The notes beneath the pieces were generated by a model. The model did no database searches, was not told where the DNA came from, and saw only the letters and a program-made list of their open reading frames with translations. Below, piece after piece: positions 1 through 11,268 of a DNA stretch of 64,000 nucleotides. Made by a program: the position numbers and the translations under genes. Location: the NCBI RefSeq assembly GCF_905220565.1, contig NC_059414.1, positions 13,142,001-13,206,000 on the forward strand, given 5' to 3'. Origin of the DNA: Melitaea cinxia (taxonomy: Eukaryota > Arthropoda > Insecta > Lepidoptera > Nymphalidae). Positions within the stretch are counted from its first letter, which is position 1. Every line of letters starts with the position of its first letter.

Positions 1-284
1 TGGCGTACCGTAGTCCGTGAGAGAACTTCGTTAAACCTCGACTAGTTCCTCGGCACCTGCTGTGGCAGCTTAGTGGATGCTGGTACACTTGAATTCAACA
101 CCAAGTTTTTCTATGCTCCGACACCAGCCTTCAGCACCATTGTCGTTATTCTCGGGGTCTAAGACATGTAAATATAATAATAATAATAATTTAATTCAGA
201 CATATGTCCATATTTTTGTTATTTACTTGTTTTTCCGAAACTATGTTAGTTTAAACAATTGTGACAAAACAAATTATACCAAAT
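1..284. other. no gene recognised
   Basis: AT-rich sequence with a short TAA run near 172-190. The 71-codon open frame starting at 77 resembles no family I know and ends in low-complexity DNA, so I do not call it a gene. Confidence 0.5.
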
Positions 285-685
285 CAAAATAACACCAAAA
301 TCAAAACTAAAATTCAATATTCCAATAATTAAAATTAAAATAAATACTAAAATTCAAAATTACAATAGTTAAAATTAAAAACAAAATCAATACTAAAATT
401 TGATTAAAACTGGAATTAATATCAATAAAGAAACAAAAATCAATATTAAAATTAAAACAAAATTAAAATTAAAACTAAAATCAAAATTCAATCAGTTAAA
501 AGGATAATTTTTTCCATTCAATTTAAATTAAAAATGAAAAATACAATATATTAAATTATCACAAATTATCACCCTATTCAACACAAATTCAAAATTAAAA
601 CCAAAATCAAAAATCAAAACTAAAATCAAGACTAAAAAGAAAAATAAAAATCGAAATTGAAATTAAAATTAAAATAAAAAACAAT
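285..685. repeat. A-rich low-complexity tract
   Basis: About 400 bp built almost only from short blocks such as AAAATTAAAA, AAAATCAA and AAAACTAAA, with nearly no G. It reads as a degenerate simple repeat that has expanded and drifted. No coding potential is seen. Confidence 0.8.
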
Positions 686-1284
686 GTCATCCGAGCGCCG
701 ATTTGAGGCAATTGCTTCTTGAATGGCTTCTTTCATCAGACCTTCTAGTAGTTGGAATGGCCCCATAACCTTCAAAAAAAAACACATATTATTGTAGGTA
801 AATTTGGGTGATATCCCACTTCTGATGTTAAGAAAAAGAAAGTAAAATATAAATAATAAACAATTTATAATATATTCATACTTTATTAATCTAAGAATTA
901 TTGTCTGATCAGTGAAATTAAATACTTTTATCTTTAAGAAGCGTATAATGAATTAAATATATTGTAACAATTTATCACTAATATTATTACATAAGTACTT
1001 ATTCATTATAATCATATGTATAACATAACTAATACATAATAATACTTATCTTTTTCCCCGAGAGCTCCGCACCGGTCGACGTGTCAAACAAGAATCCCCC
1101 AATCGAGTCCGAACACTCGTTTTATAGACGACGACAAAAAATTATAGTCCTACCCACATGTTATATTATCAAATATTACATTTCTTTATTTACACTTTAG
1201 TATACACCAAACAAGAACAAAATAAACAAGCAACATTAACAATAATAATGTGAAACAACTCTATAGACATACATACATTCCTAT
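686..1284. other. unassigned AT-rich DNA
   Basis: No gene or recognisable repeat. A short GC-richer island at about 1060-1130 stands out from the AT-rich surroundings but matches nothing I recognise. Confidence 0.4.
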
Positions 1285-2130
1285 AATCTGACAAACGCAT
1301 GAATTTGGCTTTAAAAGAGGTATCCGATTGGGGTGACGCCAACCTAGTCAAATTTGATGCACTCAAAACGCAAGCGTGTCTTTTCACCGCTAAACGGAGT
1401 CCATTCCCTTTAGCTCCGACTTTCCGGGGTGTATCTGTACCGATCACCGATAATATTGATCTTTTAGGCATAAATATTTCTTCTAATATGAACTTCTGAC
1501 AATGCATAGAATCCAAGGCAAAAATTGCTGTTAAGAAACTTGGTATCCTCAATAAAGTCAGGCAGTACTTCACACCGGAACAGCTTCTCACTCTGTACCA
1601 AGCACAAGTTCGATCGAGTATGGAGTACTGCAGTCACTTATGGGATGGCTCTGCCAAGTACCAGCTTGCTGCTTTGGAGTCTGTGGATCGACGTGCCAGA
1701 AGACTCATCGGTGACGAACCACTGGTTAACTCTAGACTACAAAGTTTTGAACATCGGCGCAAGGTTGCCTGTCTATCTGTATTTTACAGAATATATTTCG
1801 GAGAGTGTGCCCAAGAGCTGCACAATTTGGTTCCACCATCACCATTCTACCACCGAACCGCTAGGCATCGCTTGAGTGTGCACCGCTACGTGGTTGAAAT
1901 CCCACGATCTCGCACTAAGCGTTTTGCTTCCTCTTTCTTAATACGCACCGCAAAAATCTGGAATGCCCTTCCGGCTTCCGTTTTTCCAAATAATTACAAC
2001 TTGGGTATTTTCAAATCAAGAGTGAATAGGCATCTTCTAGGCAAGCGCGCACTATCTTAGGCTGCATCTTCACTTACCATCAGGTGAGATCGCGGTCAAG
2101 CGCTAGTCTATATATTAAAAAAAAAAAAAA
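1285..2130 (+). pseudogene. 5'-truncated non-LTR retrotransposon, reverse transcriptase C-terminus
   Basis: One reading frame from about 1285 to 2060 encodes the region downstream of the reverse-transcriptase catalytic core of a Jockey/CR1-type LINE. It includes the stretches VDRRARRLIGD and RTAKIWNALP, which are typical of that C-terminal domain. A single in-frame TGA at 1497-1499, where a Trp codon would fit, breaks it. The catalytic YADD part is missing, so the copy is 5' truncated, as usual for target-primed insertion. After the stop at 2060 comes a short 3' UTR and an A tail at 2117-2130. A second copy of the same 3' end lies at 35735-35870. Confidence 0.8.
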
Positions 2131-2214
2131 GCTTTAGATTTGTATAAATAAAAACGAGACTTAAAAATTAGTTGCCAAAGAATTTTCAGTTCTGACATGT
2201 GTACTTTGGACGCA

Positions 2215-2420
2215 CGCACTTTTTTATGTATGTTATCTCAGAAATTTTTCCTACGTGGACAGATATCAATGATTCTTTTTTAATCGGAAGGTGGTGCGTG
2301 TCATGTGGTTTCATTTAAATTTATTTGAGATCTAATAAGTACTTTTCGATTAATATCTAATAATGCGTAGCTATTTGTTTGCCTATTTTTTCGTCGACCT
2401 ACGTTATATTATATATAAAT
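2215..2420 (-). repeat. degenerate copy of the GACTTC interspersed repeat
   Basis: Matches, in reverse orientation, the part of the family seen at about 10250-10440 and 57210-57400: the stretch around 'TCGAAAAGTA', the 'CGTCGACCTACGTT' block and the 'AATCGGAAGGTGGTG' block. Ends are not preserved. Confidence 0.6.
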
Positions 2421-3231
2421 TCAGCAGGTATTCGCTTGCCATTATGATGTCAAACAAAAAATATAGCTTAATAAAGTGAGAATTATTAATTACTCCAAAT
2501 GTTATTTTTCGGTTCGTAAAAAATTTAAATAAAATCAATAGGACTTAGTTTTATGCGTTGTTACGCCTATATAGGTAGTTTTCGTAGTCGTAAAAACTGA
2601 ACTTTCTTTTTAATTTTTAACATTGTTTATAAACGATTTACCTAATTATCTTCATTTTTCTGTACCCTAATTGTTTGCTGACGACACGAATTTTTTATAA
2701 TTATAGTTTCGGTTCCAGACGCTATGATGTTGCAAAGCGATATTGACAGGTTCATTGAATGGTGAAGTCTAAATAAAATAAAATTAAATTATAAAAAAGT
2801 GTGTGCGTACAATGTACACATATCATAAGTGAAATTTCTTTGGCGAACTAATTGAAAAAAAAAGTAATTAAAAAATAAAAATATAAATAATAAAATATAA
2901 AAAATATAAATAATTAAAAACTAATTGAAAAACAAGGTGAAGCGGGACACGAGGCGAGTGACGCCTGTACCGGACGAAGTAGGCGGTATCATACCTAATT
3001 AAAAACAAAAACTTCGCCGTTTCATCAAAACGCGTTGCCGTTTCATCCCTACAAATTTTACCCTCATGCGCCTAAAAAAGTTTCACTTCAAAAATGTTTC
3101 TTCATGTCGTACTCTAGAAAGCATTATAATCATACATTTGACTTATTGATCCTTCTCCTACATTGACTTATAGATGAATATCTGTTAGTGTTTAGGTATA
3201 TAAGTAATAAAAAGCAGATCCAAACATTATC
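2421..3231. other. unassigned AT-rich DNA downstream of the protease homologue gene
   Basis: No gene, RNA or clear repeat seen. The last part is likely the flank beyond the 3' UTR of the minus-strand gene that ends at 3428. Confidence 0.4.
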
Positions 3232-3237
3232 TTTATT
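3232..3237 (-). terminator. candidate polyadenylation signal of the protease homologue
   Basis: AATAAA on the minus strand, about 190 nt past the stop codon at 3428. It is the first exact hexamer I noticed downstream. In AT-rich DNA the chance level is high. Confidence 0.4.
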
Positions 3238-3427
3238 TTTATTTCAAAACGTAATCAAAAATATACCATATCCTATATCCACTATAATTGTTTGCGTTGT
3301 TATTAATTAAAGAATATTTTAAAGTGATTTTATAGTGAAAGATTTTTTCATATATTTCATAACTTATATAAACATATTGTTTATAAGTTATAAGAACAGT
3401 GACTTAAAATATTTACTAATAAGACAT

Positions 3428-6400
3428 TTAAACAGCATTGGCCACGATCCAGTCAGTATACAGTGCGATATTAGTGTTTAGGGCTGGGTAATTACTGTTT
3501 CCACAATCTTCCCCTCCGTATATTACTCCAATTGTCACATTTCCATAAAATAATGGACCACCATGATCACCGAAACAGGATCCTTTACCATCCACATTGA
3601 GAAGACCAGTGCAAATCAAATCTCCAATAAACCGCAAATCAGGCCAGTCATAATTTCCTCTATAAAGTTCAGCGCAACGTTCGAAGTTCACTGTTAAGAC
3701 GTCAACATAACGTAGGGCATTGGAAAATTCACCCATAAACTGAAAAAAAAAGAAATCGATTACAAAAACCATAATCGTTCAAAAAGAAGAGAGAGTGTGT
3801 GATATAAACAAAAAATCAAAAGGTACTCAGTGAGTTGTGTACCGTGTTGTGTTACATAAAATTATTTCGTTAAATTAAATTTCTTAGTACTTTGCTTTCG
3901 GTCATTGACAGTATGAGGGAAATAAATATATTTCTTAACATACAATTTTTGTATACTTATTACGAAATATTACAATATAATAATCTTTACAATCCAACAA
4001 AATGCTATAACGTCACAGTGATATTTTACCTGAGTTCTACCCCAACCAACTTGTGTAACGGGCAGACCGTCTGGAATTACTGTTCCCAGCGTTGGAATAG
4101 CGGTGCGTTGGACAGCAGGAGTAAAAATTAGTGAAGTAGCCAACCTAGCTATACCTATATTACTGGAGTAAGAGCTCTCAAGGAAGTAGGGATGAATGAC
4201 AAGGCTATCAATATAGTGAATCACGCCACCGGCATTTCGGGAAGTCGCTCCAGCTCTAATGCGTTGAAGTCTAGGATCATAAGACCTGAGGAACAAGAGC
4301 TTTGTTATAATTTTTTCTGTTTGTCGGTGCTAAAGAATTTTGATTTTGTTTGAATAATGTATATATCTATATATATTATATAGATATATATATATATTAT
4401 GCAATATATATTATATAAAAATTTCGTTTCACGATTTATGTTAGTGATAAACTCCGAAACTACTGAAACAATTTTTATCAAATTTTGTAAGTATATATAA
4501 TTTGATCTAACTTGGGAGGTAGTTTTTATCTCAATTATTAATCTTAATATTTGTTATTGAAAATTAAATGTATGTTGAACGACTTTAGTGTGTAATTATC
4601 GGTTAGTACTATAAAATCCTAATAGATGGCGGATTGGCATCTCTAAGTTGCACAGAGAGACTGCATTTTCTCAGAACATTTAACATAGTAGTGTATATTT
4701 TTACATCGTTAGAAAACAGAGATTTCAACGAACTAAAAGCTCACTGACTTTTTTTAACAGCTGATATTTTGAGATGATAATTTTCGATTGACAATGAAAG
4801 TATTTTTCCGATATTGAGGTCAAAATAAGGTGATAAAATAAATATTTTAAATCAAAAAATAAGGTGTGTTTGGGACATAAAAAGGCAAGTTTTCACCAAA
4901 TTTCGTAAATAACTCTTGTAAAAGATAAATATTAAAAATCAAAAACTCAGTTTTTGAATTTTTCACGTGAATTTTGAGGTTATGTGAAAAAAGTGTAAAT
5001 AGTAAAGTTGTAGATCTTTTTACTACCTACAACTTTGCCTGACTTGTGAGTGAGTGAGTGAACTTTTTTCCATATGACTTGTAATTTAGCTGGGAATCGA
5101 GATAAGCCGTTGTTTACCCTTAAGGGGCTACACTACCTCAGCTCGAATTCAAATTTCACCCGTACTAAAAACACATGAGAATTGAGAGCGCTTGGTTGTT
5201 CATCGCGCGAATTATATGTATTTTCTCCCCACAAACATTACCAGTAGCTATTTTTTTAAAAATGCAACATATAAAATGTTCTTCATATTTATTTCAATTA
5301 CCATGCTTAATCTCAACTCCATAACTTCTATATTTACTGAGATAATAAGGTTTTAATACAAAAATAGAGGTAACTTTGTGATTTTTTTGTATCGAGAAAA
5401 TTTTATAGAATCGTGTTATCGAAACCTATGAAAGATAGTTTATGTCCTGAACTTTACCATACATAAATTTCAAACTTAAATATTCAGTTGTTTGGAAGAT
5501 ATGGATATCCTGCCGAGTGGAAAATAAGCAATTTGAGGTAGCGTACACTCTTAAACCCTACCCTCAGATCGCCCGTAACTTATTTTTCCTTTCATTTTCG
5601 TTGTATTCTCTTCCTTTTCTAATGGTTTTCATCCTACTATTTTTTTCACTTTTTACCATTTTCAAACGCTAAAAGCATTGGTCAATAGACCACACATATC
5701 AGAATATTTTCCTTGAGCATTTGAAATCTTAGCTGTTCAAAAAAATGCTTAAACTAACCTAATGCTTATCTACCTGCGTCTACTTAATTGTCCTAAATAT
5801 TGTATAGCATGTCACCTCTACTCTCATTTCAAAAGAAACGTTATAAATATAATCACCTTGGACGCAGACATGTGCCAGCTGTAAGAACATGTAAATTCGT
5901 GATAATTGAGCCTGCGCAAATTTGTTGAAACACTTCGGTAACGGAGTTTCTGGAATCAAACTGCACGATGCTCGGATAGTTCTCGACGGTGGTAACCTCA
6001 CCGCCAACAATACGAGACGATCTAGCAGAGACTCCTGAAAATTTAAAATCGATTAGCTGTTTTTAACCGACTGCAAAAAAAGGATGAGGTTACTCAATTC
6101 GACCGTATATATGTATGTTCGGGGATAACTCCATCTTTTATGAACCGATTTTGATAATTCTTATTTTTGTTACAAAGGAGATATCTCTAGTTTGGTACCA
6201 TGATAAGGAAACCAGGATCTGATGATGGGATCTCAGAGAAATCGAGGAAACTCTCGAAAATCCGCATAACTTTTTACTGTGAGTACCGATTTTGATGTTT
6301 TTTAATTTACTCGAAAACAGATGTTTATCATGTGATTACATTTAAATTTCATCGAGATCTGATTACAACTTTTGGAGTAATCTTTGATAATGCGTATTTA

Positions 6401-6474
6401 CTTGACCATTTTTTCGTCTACCTACGTTGAATTACTTGTCGATATAAGTCGGTTTTTCGTCAGTGTCTGACACA

Positions 6475-6511
<37 letters not shown>

Positions 6512-9500
6512 GTCTTTATTAACTATATGAGTTTCCCGTCGGACTCTTAACATTACTATTGTTTAAGTATTAACGTTAAAATTTGTATTCATTTAAATAT
6601 TGTTATCGAGTGTAACGTTAAAGTTGTTGATAAAAGTATTGTAAAATTCAAGTTATTATTATCAAACGAATTGTATAGCGACGTATATATAGCACGAACA
6701 TGATTATACTGATAATAGTGAAGTCATATTGCTGACGTCACTTTATTAAGAAACCTATTCTGGGGAATCGTTTCCCTTATCCCTTAATTACTCGCATGGG
6801 GTCAAAGCATTTTCGGATTAAAAAATGAAGCACTTGGCGCGGCCCGATTTCCCCTGCGCCCTCGCTAGCTTCATAACGCGTGTCTAAGTTTGTATTTTGG
6901 TAGTGACCAAGTCACAGGAGTGGAAGGATGCTTCGCGGCGCTCTTGAGCGGTGACCCCGTGCGAGTAATTACGTAACTTTTTTGGAAGAGGTAAGTTTTT
7001 TATTTTATATATTTTTTTTGTGTATTATGAATTATATTTGTGTTATTGTATGTTCTGTGAATAAATGTTTGTTATAAATATGCTTTTTTACAGCTTTATA
7101 CAGTGAAATTATCAAAAAATTCCGTTTTACTAAGAGTTTTGTCTTTTTTGTCACAGTTAGTCATGGATAGGAAATAACAGCAAATTGCGCAATGGTCGGT
7201 AGAAGACGAAGGAGGTTCTGATGAAGAAGAAGTTGGAGGGTCAGGTTTCTTGTGTTCCAAAACCAAACAAAGCTGTTGTGTTGTTATCATCCATGCATCA
7301 TGTAGTTCATATTGACCTAGCATCAATTGACAAGCAGAAACCTGAAATAATAACATATTACAACAGCGCTAAAGGAGGAGTGGACACCAACGATCCTTCT
7401 CTGATCTGATAAATGTTTCAGACATAAATGCACTCATTCTACATCGAGCAAATACCGAAAAATCACGTATTCACATGAGGCGTAATTTCTTGCGGCTATT
7501 GTCTGTTGAACTTATTCATAATTACCAAAAACGATGACTTGAAGTCAGAGCAATTCCTAAGGAGGTAAAAAAATGGCTGATGGAAGTGCATGAGTTGGAA
7601 AATCACGTCCCACCAACCACTGCAAAACGTGGACGTTGCAATAGCTCCCCGCGGAAATGTGATCATAAAGTACCCACAAAATGCAAGAAATGTACAAGAT
7701 TTGTGTGCAATGATCATTCTGACATATACTGTAAACAGTGTTACAAGAGTCATTCGGAGAGTTCCTAAAAAATACGAGTATTTACTATGATCTCAGTATA
7801 CCTAACTACAAATTGTTAATTATTGATAATTATTTTCGTTTAACTTGTTTTTGTATAATTAGTTAGTATTTCATGTTATTATTCATAGATATTATAGAAT
7901 AAACAAAGCAATTTAATAATAAAATAGTTTCATTTACTTATATATTTTAAAATATATTAAAAACTACTCATACTACTTGGGGTCACCTGTGACCCCATGC
8001 GAGCAGTAATGCAATATTCTTTGTGCGAGTAATTAAGGGTTATATATAAAACCTTTTTATTTATTTTCATAGTTGTATAAAAAACTGAAATGTAAAATAA
8101 TGGTCGTTTATGAATTTAGTGCCAAAAATTTCTAATCAATTGTTTCGCGTTTGTTTTAGTTTTGCAATAAAAAGGGTATGAATTTACTGTCTCTACCTCA
8201 TAATTTTTATTATTCTAAAGTAATTGTGGCGTACATGAATGAATGAACACGAATCCCGACAATACTTGAAGATGGGTACAGTTAATGAAATACAGCGAGA
8301 ATTATTGGTGTAACTCTTTCTACAGTTCAGCAAGTACTTCAGCGTTTTCATAAAACTGGATCCAATCTTCGAAGACCAGAAAGAGGCCGAACAAGGTGCA
8401 TGACGGTGTTGGAAGATCGCCATATGGTGTCAACGATTTTGAGAAATCGCTTTCGAGAATCGCTAGCTATAAGGCTGATAAAGTAAAGAATCATCATTTA
8501 CGAGATTCAGGAAACAATCTGAATACGGATATAGTAAGGCAACGTCTGGCAAATTTTAGACCAGAGACCTGCAAATGGCCCAAAACTAGAAAGACTCCAC
8601 AGAAACTCAAGGTTGGGCTATGGTAGAGAACACGAGAATTGGACTCTGAATTACTGGTCAAAATTATGTTTTGAGACTAGTCTAGATTTTGTTTATGCAA
8701 GCACGAGGGGAGGTAAAGCATGTATCGGGAGAGTGCTTTAAGCAAGCCTGTATAGGAGAAAAGCACCATACGACGAAGGCTCTGTTCACGTGTGGGGTGG
8801 TATTTCTTCCGAAAGCTTCACTGAGCTAGTGGTAAAAGAAAATGGAACTTTAACTGTAGAAAGATATGTCACTTAATTTTGAATGACTACATCAGTCCAT
8901 TTTTAGTCCACATGGCGAGACCGCCATTTCATATGCAGGACAATACCCGCGCGCATACAGCTCAGATAGTGTTTGTCTATTTTCAAGAACTCAGTACTTG
9001 GTATCACACACATAGAGTGACTAGCACGTAGACCCGACTTTAACAACGACGTGTACATCAGCGGAATCCACCATCAATCACGCTACGTAAAATGAAAGAA
9101 GCTCTTATAGAGGAATAGCAGAATATTTCACAGCATTGCCTCAAAAACCTAGTAGAAAGTATGCTAAATCGCATAACAGAAGTATTGCGAGCTCACGGAG
9201 GCAACACAAATTACTCAAATTCGTGAAAACGACACATTTGTAACTAAAACCTACATTTACGAAAATACTGGAAAAAATAATCATTTTTTCTTTATTATAA
9301 ATTTATTAAAATTAAAAAGATAAAATATTTTTTTAAGATTTTAATTTAAGCACATTAAAATAATCTTTAATTTAGTCTTTATTTCATAAAGTTAAGAAGA
9401 TTTTCTAACCAACATTTTTTTTACTGTTCAGCTTACAATAATTTATCATACATAAACGAGCGATGTTAATATAATTATAATATTATAAATGTTTATAATT

Positions 9501-9644
9501 CACAACTTAATAACTAACTAATTACAGATAATTGATAATAGGTTTATAAATCTTTTATTTAAAAAGCGCGGTAAAAATAAAAAATTAAAATGTCAAAATA
9601 TAAATACCCGCTAAAAGCGCCAAAGTCAACACCCAGGCCAACAT
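3428..9644 (-). CDS. secreted serine protease homologue (S1A) with all three catalytic residues replaced
   Basis: Four exons read on the minus strand: 9644-9608 (signal peptide MLAWVLTLALLA), 6034-5857, 4285-4030 and 3739-3428. All introns are GT-AG, phases 1, 2, 0, giving 260 aa with no stop. Residues ARSSR-IVGGE form an intact trypsin-type activation site. The catalytic positions read TAGTC instead of TAAHC (His57 to Thr), SSNIGIARL instead of a DIALL-type motif (Asp102 to Asn), and GDHGGP instead of GDSGGP (Ser195 to His). Asp189 is Gly, the SWG loop is IYG, and Gly226 is Ala, so the trypsin pocket is lost too. Cysteines 42/58, 168/182 and 191/220 and Asp194 are kept, so the fold should persist. 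It is a tandem paralogue of the active trypsin at 16562-23543, with the same exon plan and same total length. By family knowledge it is secreted, probably to gut lumen or haemolymph, as a non-catalytic binding or regulatory protein; that role is inference. Introns hold a MITE, a piggyBac remnant and a dead Tc1. Confidence 0.88.
4345..4420. repeat. AT microsatellite
   Basis: Alternating TATATA/TAGATATA tract inside intron 2 of the protease homologue. Confidence 0.75.
4421..5119. other. intronic repeat-like DNA
   Basis: Holds phrases typical of dispersed lepidopteran repeats ('CGAAACTACTGAAACAAT', 'TTGTGAGTGAGTGAGTGAAC') but no ends or coding remains that allow a family name. Confidence 0.35.
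5120..5554. mobile_element. TTAA-flanked MITE (piggyBac-type), copy 1
   Basis: Flanked by TTAA at 5120-5123 and 5551-5554. Its inverted ends read GGGGCTACACTACCTCA on the left and, reverse-complemented, GAGTGTACGCTACCTCA on the right. No coding capacity, 435 bp including both TTAA. A near-identical copy with the same TTAA flanks lies at 63519-63924. TTAA duplication is the signature of the piggyBac superfamily; mobilisation by such a transposase is inference. It sits in intron 2 of the protease homologue. Confidence 0.85.
6058..6466 (-). repeat. GACTTC interspersed repeat, reverse copy
   Basis: Begins near AACCGACT and shares the blocks 'TTTGATAATTCTTATTTTTG', 'GGATCTGATGATGGGATC' and 'TACGTTG' with copies at 9891-10484 and 56835-57449. 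It lies in intron 1 of the protease homologue. Confidence 0.75.
6471..6508. repeat. (CA)(CT)n microsatellite
   Basis: A short CA stretch followed by about 15 CT units. Confidence 0.9.
6781..8039 (+). mobile_element. piggyBac-superfamily element, internally deleted, intact ends
   Basis: Inverted termini CCCTTAATTACTCGCA at 6781 and its complement ending at 8039. Both sides are flanked by TTAT (6777-6780 and 8040-8043), a variant of the usual TTAA target. A subterminal block GCATGGGGTCA recurs in inverted orientation near both ends, with a further inverted copy at about 6951-6973. Inside lie the start and the C-terminal quarter of a piggyBac transposase, joined by a deletion. The termini look intact, so this copy could in principle be moved in trans. 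Confidence 0.85.
7163..7768 (+). pseudogene. piggyBac transposase remnant
   Basis: A start ATG at 7163 is followed by a stop within five codons, then an acidic stretch (GGSDEEE), then directly a late-domain segment (positions 7221-7409) with YYNSAKGGVDT, a hallmark of piggyBac transposases near the last catalytic aspartate. A frameshift follows. The last 60 residues (7580-7768) hold a Cys/His cluster (CDH, KCKKC, CNDH, CKQC) matching the C-terminal zinc-binding domain of the family. Most of the catalytic core is deleted. Not functional. Confidence 0.85.
8150..9310 (+). pseudogene. decayed Tc1-type transposase
   Basis: Conceptual translation across several frames gives a Tc1-like series: an N-terminal helix-turn-helix region (RPERGRTR), then VHVWGGISS, MQDNTRAHTAQIVF, and a C-terminal stretch like LVESMLNRITEVLRAHGG. 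The DNTRAHT segment carries the second catalytic aspartate. Multiple stops and frameshifts make it dead. I could not identify terminal inverted repeats, so the boundaries are approximate. It lies in intron 1 of the protease homologue. Confidence 0.8.
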
Positions 9645-9670
9645 TGCTGCTTCGATTGTTACGTAGACAA

Positions 9671-9707
9671 GACTGCAAAAAAAAATAGCTACTATATATA
9701 TATTTAT
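9671..9707 (-). promoter_or_regulatory. core promoter of the protease homologue
   Basis: On the minus strand an AATAAATATATATATA TATA-type stretch (about 9692-9707) is followed about 30 bp later by GCAGTC (9676-9671), close to the insect initiator. The ATG is 30 nt further at 9644. The layout parallels that of the active paralogue. Confidence 0.55.
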
Positions 9708-9890
9708 TTCAAGTTTATTACCAGTTATTATATTTATCAAAATTTACGTACGAACAATAAGATACGATAAGAACGTTAAGACATATGCTTATATCACCGA
9801 CCTGTCAAAATTATTCAGATATTATTTAATTTATTCTATTACTTCACATTGGAAAATATATTTTGTTGAAATTTTCAATCGTTAATTAAT

Positions 9891-10484
9891 AATTGTGTTT
9901 GCTCGCAAACGAAAAAAAAACCGACTTCAATTACACCGACGAGTAATACAACGTAGATCGACGAAAACATAGTCAAGTAACTACGCGTTATCAAAGATTA
10001 CTCAAAAAGTAGTTATCAGATCTCGATAAAATTTATATGTGACCTGACATGATAAACATCAGCTTTCGATTAAATTAAAAATTATCAAAATCGGTACACC
10101 CAGTAAAAAGTCATTGCGGATTTTCGAGAGTTTCCCTCGATTTCTCTAGGATCCCATCATCAGATCCTGGTTTCCAAACTAGAGATATCCCCTTTCCAAC
10201 AAAAAAAGAATTTCCAAAATCGGTACATCCAATAGAAAGTTATGCGATATAATACAACGTAGGTCGACGAAAAAAGCGTCAAGTAAAAACGCATTATTAG
10301 ATATAACTCGAAAAGTAGTTGTTATATCTCAAATAAATTTAAATGGAACCAATTGACACACACCACCTTTCGATTAAAAAAAATTGTCGAAATCGGTCCA
10401 CCCGGCCAAAAGTTCTGATGTAACATACACAAAAAAAAAATACAGTCGAATTTAGAACCTCCTCCTTTTTTGGAAGTCGGTTAA
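9891..10484 (+). repeat. GACTTC interspersed repeat, long copy
   Basis: About 590 bp starting ATTGTGTTTGCTCGCAAACG and an A run, then AACCGACTTC, and ending GAAGTCGGTTAAA. The ends thus carry a short inverted repeat AACCGACTTC/GAAGTCGGTT. A close copy is at 56835-57449, and partial or reverse copies at 2215, 6058, 11870 and 13505. Non-coding; I do not know its class. Confidence 0.8.
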
Positions 10485-10919
10485 ATACCTTATATACCGA
10501 TTCAAATGGGTTTTTATAGTCCAGCCACTCAAAGAATGCGTTTCTGACAGTTCGTGATCGACTAGGCGATGTAACTTTGAACTGGCGTACAATTTACGGC
10601 AAAATTTTAAATATCTTTTATTTACCTTAAAAACGAGTGATAATATTAAATTCAAATAATTATGCCAACTTACAATAAATGTATTAATTTTGGGCTAAAA
10701 TTATTACAATTACTTAATTAACAAATATAAAAAACAATAGCTTTTAAAAGTTAAACCACGTCAAACGGCGTTGTTTCAAGGTTGTGTCGACTGTTTGTTT
10801 TTGTAGTGATGTGACAAAATAACGAGGCAATTGTAATCGAATATTTTTGTAATACTAATATTATTAATGGGAATGTAAGTTGTAATGTATTATAAAATTA
10901 TAACGTTTTATTTTATATT

Positions 10920-11132
10920 ATACCGACAGATTATATTAAGACTTGCTTTCCCCGCGGCTCCACTTGCGTTGAATTTTTTTGTTCATAAAAGGTATCCTAT
11001 ATTACTTCTAATACCTCTAAGAATACCAAGTAGTCTGTGTACCAAGTTTCATGATGATCGGTTGAGTAGTTTTCGCGTGTAAGCGTAACAAACAAACTTA
11101 CATTCACATTTATAATATTAGTAGGGATAATG
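10920..11132 (+). repeat. RTE-like 3'-end fragment
   Basis: Contains 'CCCCGCGGCTCCACTTGCG', a 'CCAAGTTTCATGATGATCGG' block and ends 'ATAATATTAGTAGGGAT', the pattern of very common lepidopteran LINE-derived repeats. The open frame at 10885-11082 is a chance frame in it. Confidence 0.6.
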
Positions 11133-11268
11133 TATGTATTTAATAAAGTTACGCCCAAACAAAACTTAAGAAAATTAGTGTCATAATATCAGTCAGATGA
11201 ATTAAAAAAAAAACATTGAAATTAAAATTACTTACTACTTTGATTTCGAAAAAGGTGAAGATGCTTTA

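Noticed and set aside
5780..6010. Minus-strand 76-codon open frame beginning MLAVRLPPSR
   Set aside because: It is a shifted frame over exon 2 of the protease homologue; the true frame reads through RIVGGEVTTVENYP.
3428..9644. Calling the protease homologue a pseudogene
   Set aside because: All four exons are open, phases match, splice sites are consensus and structural cysteines are kept. Only active-site and pocket residues changed.
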